Shown: positions 56,170 to 63,130 of the stretch, piece by piece
Numbering within the stretch: the first letter of the stretch is position 1
Layout of the letters: every line of letters begins with the position of its first letter
DNA from: Rubeoparvulum massiliense
GTDB taxonomy: Bacteria; Bacillota; Bacilli; Rubeoparvulales; Rubeoparvulaceae
Length of the DNA stretch: 64,000 bases
Direction: 5' to 3'
Assembly: GCF_001049895.1 (NCBI RefSeq)
Contig: NZ_CVPE01000005.1
Span: forward strand, 372,001 to 436,000
Translations under genes and position numbers: made by a program
Notes under the pieces: model-generated
Told to the model about the DNA's origin: nothing
Databases searched by the model: none
The model's input: the letters and a program-made list of their open reading frames with translations, nothing else

Positions 56170-58281
56170 CTAACTTTCTGCGGAGCCTAAGATGGATTTC
56201 GCTAAAATCTCTACCACATCCAACGTTTGAATCTGCTCCTCCACCTCCTGCTGCTTCGTCCCATCACTGAGCATCGTGAGACAGTAGGGACAGGCACTAC
56301 CAATCATCGTTGGTGAGACGGCTAAAGCCTGCTGTGTTCGTGCTACATTGACTCGTGTGCCCTCTCGTTCCTCCTGCCACATCATGCCACCGCCTGCTCC
56401 ACAGCACATGGCATTCTCGCGATTCCGTTCCATCTCCACCAGCTCGACACCAGGAATTGCCCGGAGAATTGCGCGGGGTGCTTCATATTCATCATTGTAG
56501 CGCCCCAGATAGCAGGAATCATGGTAGACAATCCGCTCTTTAACAGGGTGAATCGGCTTCAGCTTCTTCTTTGCCAGCAAATCGGCCAAGATTTGCGTAT
56601 GGTGATAAATTTCCACACCTTCAAGGCCAAAATCAGGGTACTCATTCTTAAACAGATTATAAGCGTGAGGGTCAATGGTGATGATTTTCTTTACATCATA
56701 TTGCTGAAAGAGCTGAATATTCTCCTCTGCTAGCTGCTGGAAGAGGAATTCATTACCTAAACGACGTGCAGTATCCCCAGAATTCTTCTCTTCATTACCC
56801 AAAATGGCATAGCTCACACCTGCCTTGTTCAGAAGGCGGACCAGGGTCTGGGCTATTTTTTTGCTACGAAGATCATAGGAACCCATGGAGCCTACAAAAA
56901 AGAGATATTCAAATTCCTTCACATCATGAACAGTTGGAACAGGGATACCTGCCAGTTCTCCTGTCCAAGCGCTCCGTTCCTTCTTGCTGAGACCCCATGG
57001 GTTCCCCTGTCGTTCAATATTCTGAAGGGCTCGTGATGCCTCTGAGCTCATACTACCTTCACTCATTACAAGGTAACGTCTTAAGTCGATGATCTTATCC
57101 ACATGCTCATTCATCACGGGGCACTGATCCTCACAGTTCCGGCATGTGGTACATGCCCAGATCTCCTCTTCTGTGATCACACCACCGATCAAATTAGGGA
57201 GCGCTATCTCTTCACCACTTGCAGCACTCTCTTCAAGCTGCTCTGTTCCCTGTGTGGATATGCTTGCAAAATGGGCTAATTGGTTCCCTCTGGTATTCTG
57301 AAGGGCAAAGGCTGGCATCCACGGGGTACGCCCTGTGAGGGTAGCCCCGGTTTCCGTCAAATGATTGCGCATTTTGATGATCAAATGCATAGGTGAAAGG
57401 GTTTTGCCCGTATTACTGGCTGGGCATACATTGGTACAGCGTCCACATTCCACACAGGCATAGAGATCCAAGAGCTGCTTCTGATCAAAGTCCTGAATCT
57501 GCCGATTACCAAAGTATTCTGCCTCCTCATCCTCAAAACTCAATGACCGCAGCTTACTCTGATTTCTTCGTTTCAGTAATACATTGATCGGGGCCGCTAA
57601 TAAATGCATATGCTTCGATTGTGGAATATAAACAAGTAAACCAAGGAGTGTAAGTAAGTGTAACCACCAAACAACGTAGAACAGTAGACCTGCCCAGTCT
57701 GGAGAAAGAAATGCAAAGAGGGAGGCGAGTGCAGAAGCCACCGGTTGATACAGTGTGGTTCCTTCTTGGAGCCACAGTTGTTCAAGGGCTGCAGAGAGCA
57801 AGACGGTAACCATTAAGACAAAGATGAGAACGACGATGATTCCCGCCTTCCACCCACGTTGTAGGCGAGGTAGCTTCTCGATATAGCGGCGATAGAAAGC
57901 ATAGCTAATAGCTAGAATTACTAGAAGCGTGACAACCTCTTGCATCAATGTGAAGCTAGGATAGAAAGAACCAAAGGGAAGATGGACCCCTTTACTCAAT
58001 CCCTTAACAATTAGATCGATTGCACCAAACTGTACAAGAATAAAACCATAAAAAAGTAGAATATGCATTATGCCACTTTTACGATCTTTTAGTAGCTTCC
58101 GCTGACCAAAGACATAGATCAGCAGGTTATGCCAGCGTTCTCTCCACGTTGTCGCTTCCTCAGGCCGTTTACCAAGACGGATAAATTGATAACGAGAGTA
58201 GACCACATGAAGAAAAAGTGTAATTGCATAGCCTGATACTATTAACACCGCAAGCCCATTGATCCATTGCCACAACATCAT
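56170..58281 (-). CDS. fadF: FadF-like membrane iron-sulfur oxidoreductase
   Basis: 703-residue protein that probably carries electrons from acyl-CoA dehydrogenase/ETF to the quinone pool. The N-terminal half has about five membrane helices resembling a NarI-like domain. Two [4Fe-4S] motifs follow: Cys276/279/282/286 (CVECGRCTNVCP) and Cys377/380/383/387 (CTTCRNCEDQCP). A CCG-type C-terminal domain has CCGAGGG at 626-632 and CPYC at 664-667. The first CCG-like half has Ser465 and Asn500 and lacks paired cysteines. B. subtilis fadF also lies by acdA and rpoE. Confidence 0.9.
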   Translation of the reverse strand: MMLWQWINGLAVLIVSGYAITLFLHVVYSRYQFIRLGKRPEEATTWRERWHNLLIYVFGQRKLLKDRKSGIMHILLFYGFILVQFGAIDLIVKGLSKGVHLPFGSFYPSFTLMQEVVTLLVILAISYAFYRRYIEKLPRLQRGWKAGIIVVLIFVLMVTVLLSAALEQLWLQEGTTLYQPVASALASLFAFLSPDWAGLLFYVVWWLHLLTLLGLLVYIPQSKHMHLLAAPINVLLKRRNQSKLRSLSFEDEEAEYFGNRQIQDFDQKQLLDLYACVECGRCTNVCPASNTGKTLSPMHLIIKMRNHLTETGATLTGRTPWMPAFALQNTRGNQLAHFASISTQGTEQLEESAASGEEIALPNLIGGVITEEEIWACTTCRNCEDQCPVMNEHVDKIIDLRRYLVMSEGSMSSEASRALQNIERQGNPWGLSKKERSAWTGELAGIPVPTVHDVKEFEYLFFVGSMGSYDLRSKKIAQTLVRLLNKAGVSYAILGNEEKNSGDTARRLGNEFLFQQLAEENIQLFQQYDVKKIITIDPHAYNLFKNEYPDFGLEGVEIYHHTQILADLLAKKKLKPIHPVKERIVYHDSCYLGRYNDEYEAPRAILRAIPGVELVEMERNRENAMCCGAGGGMMWQEEREGTRVNVARTQQALAVSPTMIGSACPYCLTMLSDGTKQQEVEEQIQTLDVVEILAKSILGSAES

Positions 58282-58351
58282 ACTCCCCCTTCTTTTATAT
58301 TTTTTCTACGCCTTACTTCCATATCTACTTGCCATAATCATATTTTTCATT

Positions 58352-58360
58352 ATTGTAACA
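58352..58360 (-). promoter_or_regulatory. Extended -10 promoter of the acyl-CoA operon
   Basis: Minus-strand TGT-TACAAT (58352-58360), weak -35 (ATGAAT) 17 bases upstream. The FadR-type palindrome fills the spacer and -35, so a bound repressor would block it. Confidence 0.6.
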
Positions 58361-58365
58361 TGTAT

Positions 58366-58383
58366 TGAATGACCATTCATTCA
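58366..58383. promoter_or_regulatory. FadR-type operator
   Basis: TGAATGA, four bases, TCATTCA: a perfect 7+7 inverted repeat. It agrees with the B. subtilis FadR consensus TGAATGAMTANTCATTCA at all but one centre base. It lies just upstream of the -10 of the fadF-like operon. Confidence 0.82.
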
Positions 58384-58465
58384 TTGTTTAAGAATTAAAA
58401 CATTAAATCTTGCTAATTTTCTATTTTATTCAACCTTATCATATGCATGTCTGTCATATTTTGTT

Positions 58466-58471
58466 TATAAT
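58466..58471 (+). promoter_or_regulatory. -10 element for the HTH-TPR regulator gene
   Basis: Perfect TATAAT 47 bases before the chosen start codon, with no good -35. It lies in the divergent gap with the fadF-like operon. Confidence 0.5.
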
Positions 58472-58518
58472 GAGAGAAATAGAAATCTTGTACGGAATTA
58501 ATGAGGGGGGAAAATTAT

Positions 58519-59799
58519 ATGCATCATATCGGTTATCGCCTGCAAGTACTACGGAAGCTACGGAAGCTTACACAACGCCAATTGGCTGAAGGTATCTCTT
58601 CTACAGGCAAGGTAAGCCGTTACGAGAACGATCAAGAGCCTGTTCCTGCCAATTTGATTCCCATGTTTGCAAAACGCTTAGGGGTAAGTATCGATGAACT
58701 TACCGGAGCGTGTGAAACACAGCAGATCTTAGAAATCTCTAGGCGTTCTGATTCTACCTACCGACTGATCCATGAAAAGGAGTATGAAGAGGCGTGGGCG
58801 GAGATCCAACGAATTAAAGGGTTGCTTGCATCCATACTCAATGAAGAAGCACATATTGATGTGATCAATTTGGAAGCTATCTACTATGCACGATGGAAAG
58901 AGAATACAGCAGCCTATGAAGTGCTAAAAGGATTAAGTGCTTACCGATTCTCACAATATACGTCTCTCTTCTTCCGAATTCAGATCACCCTTGGAATTCT
59001 CCAATACAATCAGGGGAAATATTTAGAAGCATTAGACCACTTTATGCTAGCCATGGAAAGGAATACGAAGGATGGTTCCATCCATGAAGCGATTCTTTAC
59101 TATTATCTAGCGCTTACCCATACTAGAATTTCGATGAATGCTCAAGGCACCTATTATGCGAAGATGGCTGCGCACCTCTTTCGTCAACAAGAAGCAATCT
59201 TTAACCTAAAAGAAACGGCACTCTTACGAGCGATCATCTACAGTGATGAAAAACGGTGGGAGGAGTCCTATGAGCAATCTAATATTGTCTTACAATATCC
59301 CATTAACTCTACTCGAGAAAAGCTACAACATGCTAAAGCATTGCACAATATTGGAATTTATTTTCGAGAGAAAGGTGAATGGGAAAAGTCACTGGAACAC
59401 TTGAAAAGTTCGCTCCAATTGAAAAAGGAATTGGGCAACCCATCAGAGATTGCATTCACCATGTTAATTATCTGTCAGGTCTACCTAGCTAGTCATGACC
59501 ACGATAGTTTTTTAACTTATATTACTGATTTTGAGAATCAATTTGCTAGTCAGCTACTCCCCATACATCAGGCCTTAATGTACCAGATGAAGGGAGAATA
59601 TTACGTTGCCATCGAAAGTTTTCATAAGATGCAGCGAGAATATCTATTTGCTATTGAAAAATATCTCTCTGCAGGCGCTGAGAATTACGCTGCAAGGCTC
59701 TACTTTCTTCTTGCAGAGCATTTCAACTCTCCAGAGTATTATGCTAAAGCTGCTCGTATCTATAATACTTATTTTACAACCAACCTCTATCGGGAATGA
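58519..59799 (+). CDS. RRNPP-type HTH-TPR transcription regulator (candidate pheromone receptor)
   Basis: 426 residues from the ATG at 58519, with GAGGGGGG eight bases upstream; the ATG at 58501 overlaps that site. An N-terminal XRE-type HTH (about 1-60) contains LTQRQLAEGISSTGKVSRYEN. The rest is helical with TPR-like pairs, for example the blocks YNQGKYLEALDHFMLAME (about 175-192) and YFREKGEWEKSLEHLKSS. Size and layout match NprR/PlcR-type peptide-sensing regulators (NprR about 423 residues). The next gene on the same strand encodes a small secreted repeat peptide, the usual receptor-pheromone arrangement. It is one of only two genes I call on the plus strand. The exact subfamily is not recognised. 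Confidence 0.88.
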   Translation: MHHIGYRLQVLRKLRKLTQRQLAEGISSTGKVSRYENDQEPVPANLIPMFAKRLGVSIDELTGACETQQILEISRRSDSTYRLIHEKEYEEAWAEIQRIKGLLASILNEEAHIDVINLEAIYYARWKENTAAYEVLKGLSAYRFSQYTSLFFRIQITLGILQYNQGKYLEALDHFMLAMERNTKDGSIHEAILYYYLALTHTRISMNAQGTYYAKMAAHLFRQQEAIFNLKETALLRAIIYSDEKRWEESYEQSNIVLQYPINSTREKLQHAKALHNIGIYFREKGEWEKSLEHLKSSLQLKKELGNPSEIAFTMLIICQVYLASHDHDSFLTYITDFENQFASQLLPIHQALMYQMKGEYYVAIESFHKMQREYLFAIEKYLSAGAENYAARLYFLLAEHFNSPEYYAKAARIYNTYFTTNLYRE

Positions 59800-59848
59800 A
59801 AAACTCCCTCTGTTTTAAGTCTACTAAAAATTTTTACTATAAAATGTT

Positions 59849-59885
59849 AAAATATTATGGATATATTTTCTATTTAAGTTATAAT
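59849..59885 (+). promoter_or_regulatory. Promoter and candidate operator of the pheromone gene
   Basis: Perfect -10 TATAAT at 59880-59885, with no consensus -35. An inverted repeat AAAATAT-N7-ATATTTT (59849-59869) covers the -35 position, as expected for a site bound by an activator. The region is very AT-rich, so the repeat could be partly chance. Confidence 0.5.
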
Positions 59886-59914
59886 AAGTTTAGTATATTT
59901 TAGGAGGTGATTCT

Positions 59915-60118
59915 ATGAAACGGTTTGCTTCTTTCTTACTTGCAGCCACGTTCACTTTCGCAGTGCTTCCAGCAGGACTCTCACACGACTTCCCTGACAC
60001 AGTCGTTCCAACAGGACTTTCCCATGATTTCCCTGATGCTGTCGCCCCAACAGGACTCTCACATGACTTCCCTGACTTTGTTGCTCCAACAGGACTTTCC
60101 CATGACTTCCCTGATTAA
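59915..60118 (+). CDS. Secreted multi-copy peptide precursor, candidate quorum-sensing pheromone
   Basis: 67 residues with a perfect AGGAGGTGA seven bases before the ATG. Residues 1-20 form a Sec signal peptide (MKRF, hydrophobic core, VLPA). Residues 16-67 are exactly four 13-residue units of the form xVxPTGLSHDFPD; the first has LPA for xPT and overlaps the signal-peptide end. The octapeptide GLSHDFPD is identical in all four copies (21-28, 34-41, 47-54, 60-67), and the last copy ends the protein. It starts 115 bases after the HTH-TPR gene. I infer export, proteolysis to short peptides and re-import to the receptor. I do not recognise this peptide among known pheromones. Confidence 0.88.
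   Translation: MKRFASFLLAATFTFAVLPAGLSHDFPDTVVPTGLSHDFPDAVAPTGLSHDFPDFVAPTGLSHDFPD
59960..60115 (+). repeat. Four tandem 39-bp repeats inside the pheromone gene
   Basis: Period 39 bases, four copies (59960-59998, 59999-60037, 60038-60076, 60077-60115). In the octapeptide part, copies 1 and 3 differ by one base, and copies 2 and 4 differ by one base. Copies 1 and 2 differ by five, all synonymous. This fits duplication of a two-unit block. Confidence 0.92.
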
Positions 60119-60231
60119 GCCGATTGATGCGATACCTCCATTGCTGAATCTGACTTAATGCTAGGAGTGTCATCGTAGACCTATAGTAATAAGGGATTCT
60201 CCGAAGAGCAAGTAAGAATAATACATTATTC

Positions 60232-60281
60232 AAAAGGGCTGCCCATCGGTCCGTTTGTTTACCGATGGGACAGCCCTTTTT
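60232..60281. terminator. Bidirectional terminator after the pheromone gene
   Basis: About 19 base pairs (60232-60250 with 60261-60280, one bulged A), flanked by A-run and T-run. It therefore works for the plus-strand pheromone gene and the convergent minus-strand gene, whose stop codon overlaps its end. The 110 bases between the pheromone stop and this stem hold nothing recognisable. Confidence 0.88.
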
Positions 60282-60675
60282 ACACTTCTTTAGCATAAGG
60301 TGATGCCATAAAACGGAATAATCCATAGCCAAAAAATATGGCAGTCAAAGCTGAAAGTACCGTATATAGTGAAAAATAGGTAAAGGGGTATAGCTGGAAG
60401 ATTGCATATCCCCAAAGAGCATACGGCGCCCATTGCTTCTCTGGCGTTACTAATAGTAGAAAAAATCCGAGATAGAAGCCAAAATAGGCAAGTTGGCTTA
60501 ATGTACTCAACCAACCCCAGTGAATTGCCAAAGAAGCCCCCAGGATGAGATTGATAAAGCGGATCCCTAAGGAGATGAAGGTGAGATAAAGTGCAATGGG
60601 GAAAAGAAAATGAAGAATAGAAAAGGATGAAAGCCAAGTTTTAAACGCTCGAAGCAGATCGGCAAATTGTTGCAT
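60280..60675 (-). CDS. Uncharacterised small membrane protein
   Basis: 131 residues from the ATG at 60675, with GAGGTG eight bases upstream. Three to four hydrophobic helices cover most of the length, rich in Phe, Leu and Tyr. There are no catalytic motifs. It ends in a short charged tail (SPYAKEV). I do not recognise the family. It lies after the zinc-ribbon gene on the same strand (88-base gap), so the two may be cotranscribed. Confidence 0.75.
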   Translation of the reverse strand: MQQFADLLRAFKTWLSSFSILHFLFPIALYLTFISLGIRFINLILGASLAIHWGWLSTLSQLAYFGFYLGFFLLLVTPEKQWAPYALWGYAIFQLYPFTYFSLYTVLSALTAIFFGYGLFRFMASPYAKEV

Positions 60676-60763
60676 GTCAATCACCTCACTTTGTTTCATT
60701 CTTTTCTATGTTATTCTCGATGCCTTGAATATTTTCCTTCTTATGTACTTTTTCTACATATTT

Positions 60764-61360
60764 TTACAACGCATGGCCACAATGGCCACAGAATTTTGCT
60801 CCAGCTTTGATCGGTTGATTACATGCAGGACAGACAATTGGCTGAGGCTCTATGATCTCTACCTCGGGCATTTCCTCCGCTTTCATATCTTCTGTTATCA
60901 TCTCCTCCGCTTCTTTGATCTCTACTCCTTCTTTGATTTCTCCTTCTTCTTCAGGGATGGGCTCTTGTTCCACTACTTCTGCATCTACAGATGGCTCAAT
61001 AGGCTTTGGTAATTCAGGAAACTGGTGTCCACAAGCTGGGCAGAAGCGTGTCTCTATTGGTACCACTTGTCCACAGATACATTTCTTTTCGCCATTAAGT
61101 GCACGAATCTCTACTTCTAATTCTGCAATCTCTTGATCGATCCGTAGTATATCTGCGCAAGAAGCCAGAATCTCTTCATCAATGGCTAGTTGCTGTTCTT
61201 CATATTGCTTATAGAGGTGCTGACCCATCTTTTGATATAAGGTATTAATGTCTTGCTGCTTGCTACTAACCTGTTGTCGTAGCTTGTTCACTTCCATCAT
61301 GGTTTTTGCCTTTGCGCCTGCGTCTGACATTCCTTGTTTCAGCTTATTGAAGAAACTCAT
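60764..61360 (-). CDS. Double zinc-ribbon protein of unknown function
   Basis: 198 residues. A coiled-coil-like N-terminal half (about 1-90, LKQGMSDAGAKAKTMMEVNKL onwards) leads to a first zinc ribbon (about 93-112, CIC...CPACG). An acidic Glu/Ile/Pro linker (about 115-172) follows, then a C-terminal ribbon (CPACNQPIKAGAKFCGHCG). The N-terminus resembles zinc-ribbon proteins often annotated as such in Bacillota. No function can be assigned. There is no signal peptide. Confidence 0.8.
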   Translation of the reverse strand: MSFFNKLKQGMSDAGAKAKTMMEVNKLRQQVSSKQQDINTLYQKMGQHLYKQYEEQQLAIDEEILASCADILRIDQEIAELEVEIRALNGEKKCICGQVVPIETRFCPACGHQFPELPKPIEPSVDAEVVEQEPIPEEEGEIKEGVEIKEAEEMITEDMKAEEMPEVEIIEPQPIVCPACNQPIKAGAKFCGHCGHAL

Positions 61361-61452
61361 TCTCCTGATCCTCCTTCAATTTGACATATTACATTAATAA
61401 TCCTATTCACCAAAAACGACAAAAATCCTACTCCTTTCAGCAAGCTGAGATC

Positions 61453-61493
61453 AAAAAGAGAACAGTAAGGCTTGAAATCTTCCCACTGTTCTC
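61453..61493 (-). terminator. Terminator of map
   Basis: Nine-base-pair stem GAGAACAGT/ACTGTTCTC (61458-61466 with 61485-61493), then TTTTTG on the minus strand, just after the map stop. Confidence 0.8.
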
Positions 61494-61515
61494 CCATTCA
61501 GAAAAGTCCAATTGA

Positions 61516-62274
61516 TTAATCTACCATATCTTGGTCCGTAAGAATTACGGGACCATCTGCAGTAATTGCAATGGTATGCTCATATTGTGCAGATAAGGAG
61601 CGATCCACAGTCCGTGCTGTCCATCCATCGGGATCAATTTTGGACTGCCATGCCCCAATATTTAGCATCGGTTCAATGGTGATTACCATGCCTTCTTTGA
61701 GACGAACGCCATGCCCTGGTCGCCCAAAATGAGGAACCTGCGGATCCTCATGCATCTGTTGACCAATCCCATGTCCGCAGAACTCTCGCACCACGCTTAA
61801 ACCCTTTCCTTCTGCAAAAGTTTGAATGGCATGGCCGATATCACCGATGCGATTTCCTACGACTGCTTGTTCAATCCCGATGTAGAGAGATTCCTTCGTC
61901 ACATCTAGTAAATTTTGAGCCTCTTCAGAGATATTACCAACTGCATAGGACCATGCAGAATCGGCTAGCCAGCCATCTAGATTGACCACCATGTCCACGG
62001 TAACAATATCCCCTTCCTTCAAGACCTGACTTCCAGGGAATCCATGACAGATCACTTCATTCACGGATGTACACGTCGCATAGGGATAACCATGATAGCC
62101 TTTTTGCTCTGGTGTGGCACCATGCTCTAAGATAAACTTCTCAGCAAATTCATCGATCTCTCGTGTCGTAATACCAGGTCGGATTAACTTGGCTAAGGCT
62201 TTATGCGTCTTGACTAGAATCTTGCCTGCTTCCCGCATCTTTTCAATTTCTTCTGCTGTTTTTATAATAATCAT
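61516..62274 (-). CDS. map: Methionine aminopeptidase
   Basis: Removes the initiator Met from new proteins; 252 residues from the ATG at 62274, with GAGGTG six bases upstream. The dimetal ligands lie in VTVDMVV, LADSAWSY, CGHGIGQQMHEDP, ITIEPML and QYEHTIAIT. It is outside the ribosomal operon and is probably one of two map genes, as in B. subtilis. The 97 bases upstream to kamE show no clear terminator. Confidence 0.96.
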   Translation of the reverse strand: MIIIKTAEEIEKMREAGKILVKTHKALAKLIRPGITTREIDEFAEKFILEHGATPEQKGYHGYPYATCTSVNEVICHGFPGSQVLKEGDIVTVDMVVNLDGWLADSAWSYAVGNISEEAQNLLDVTKESLYIGIEQAVVGNRIGDIGHAIQTFAEGKGLSVVREFCGHGIGQQMHEDPQVPHFGRPGHGVRLKEGMVITIEPMLNIGAWQSKIDPDGWTARTVDRSLSAQYEHTIAITADGPVILTDQDMVD

Positions 62275-62380
62275 GCTTTGCACCTCATATATTTTGAATT
62301 CGTCTTTTACCCATATCCCTATTCTAATCTATTTCATCAGAAATGTGCTAATGCATGACCAAACTTCTTTTTGGGAAGTG

Positions 62381-63130
62381 TTATTCTCCGCGCTGGATTA
62401 ACTGGTCTAGGATAAAGGATGCTACATCAGGGGCAGTGTGGCCAGGTCCAAACCCGGCATCGAAGCCCAATTCTAACGCCATTTCATGATTGATGCGTGG
62501 TCCCCCACAGATAACGATAAAGCGTTGACGTAGCTGGTCAGCCTCAAGGAGCTCGATTAAATTGGTCAGATTTTTAATATGCACCCCTTTTTGCGTCACT
62601 ACCTGGGAGACAAGGATGGCATCAGCATTCAGCTCCACCGCTCGTGCCATCAGCCTTTCATTGGGTACCTGACTGCCTAAATTATACGCTTCCACCTCAG
62701 GATATCGTTCCAAGCCATAATCGCCATGATAACCTTTCATATTCATAATGGCATCGATCCCTACTGTATGGGCATCTGTGCCAGTGCATGCACCCACTAC
62801 TACCATCTTTCGCCCTAATTGATGGCGAATGGCATGATTGATCTCTTCAAAGCTCCTCTGTTTGCTTTGGATTTTAGGCACTTCAATTTTCGTCATATCA
62901 ACACTAGCCTGTGATTTCCCATAAAGGATAAAGAAGGAGTAACCCTCACCTAAATCCACGCTATGATAGATTTGTGGTTCCTCTAGTCCCATTGCAGCAC
63001 AGAGCTGCTTAGCTGCCTCCTTCGCTTCTTCATTATGAGGAATAGGTAATGTAAACGACAATTGTACAATCCCATCTCCTAAGGTATCCCCATAGGGACG
63101 AATTCTCTTCCAATCTACCTGTTGAATCAT
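62381..63130 (-). CDS. kamE: Lysine 5,6-aminomutase beta subunit
   Basis: Cobalamin and PLP subunit of D-lysine / beta-lysine 5,6-aminomutase. It has 249 residues. B12 motif DxHxxG at 119-124 (DAHTVG); the PLP-lysine block follows at 132 (MKGYHGDYGLERYPE). I chose the ATG at 63130, with GGGAGGTG seven bases upstream, overlapping the kamD stop (ATGA). The open frame reaches 63193 inside kamD. Confidence 0.95.
   Translation of the reverse strand: MIQQVDWKRIRPYGDTLGDGIVQLSFTLPIPHNEEAKEAAKQLCAAMGLEEPQIYHSVDLGEGYSFFILYGKSQASVDMTKIEVPKIQSKQRSFEEINHAIRHQLGRKMVVVGACTGTDAHTVGIDAIMNMKGYHGDYGLERYPEVEAYNLGSQVPNERLMARAVELNADAILVSQVVTQKGVHIKNLTNLIELLEADQLRQRFIVICGGPRINHEMALELGFDAGFGPGHTAPDVASFILDQLIQRGE

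Noticed and set aside
59960-60115. CRISPR-like or satellite repeat
   Set aside because: The repeats are contiguous, in frame and coding, with period 39 and no spacers.
59925-60158. A 77-codon frame overlapping the pheromone gene, also repetitive
   Set aside because: It is the +1 shadow of the 39-bp repeats. It has no ribosome site and no signal peptide, while the called frame has a perfect Shine-Dalgarno and only silent changes between copies.
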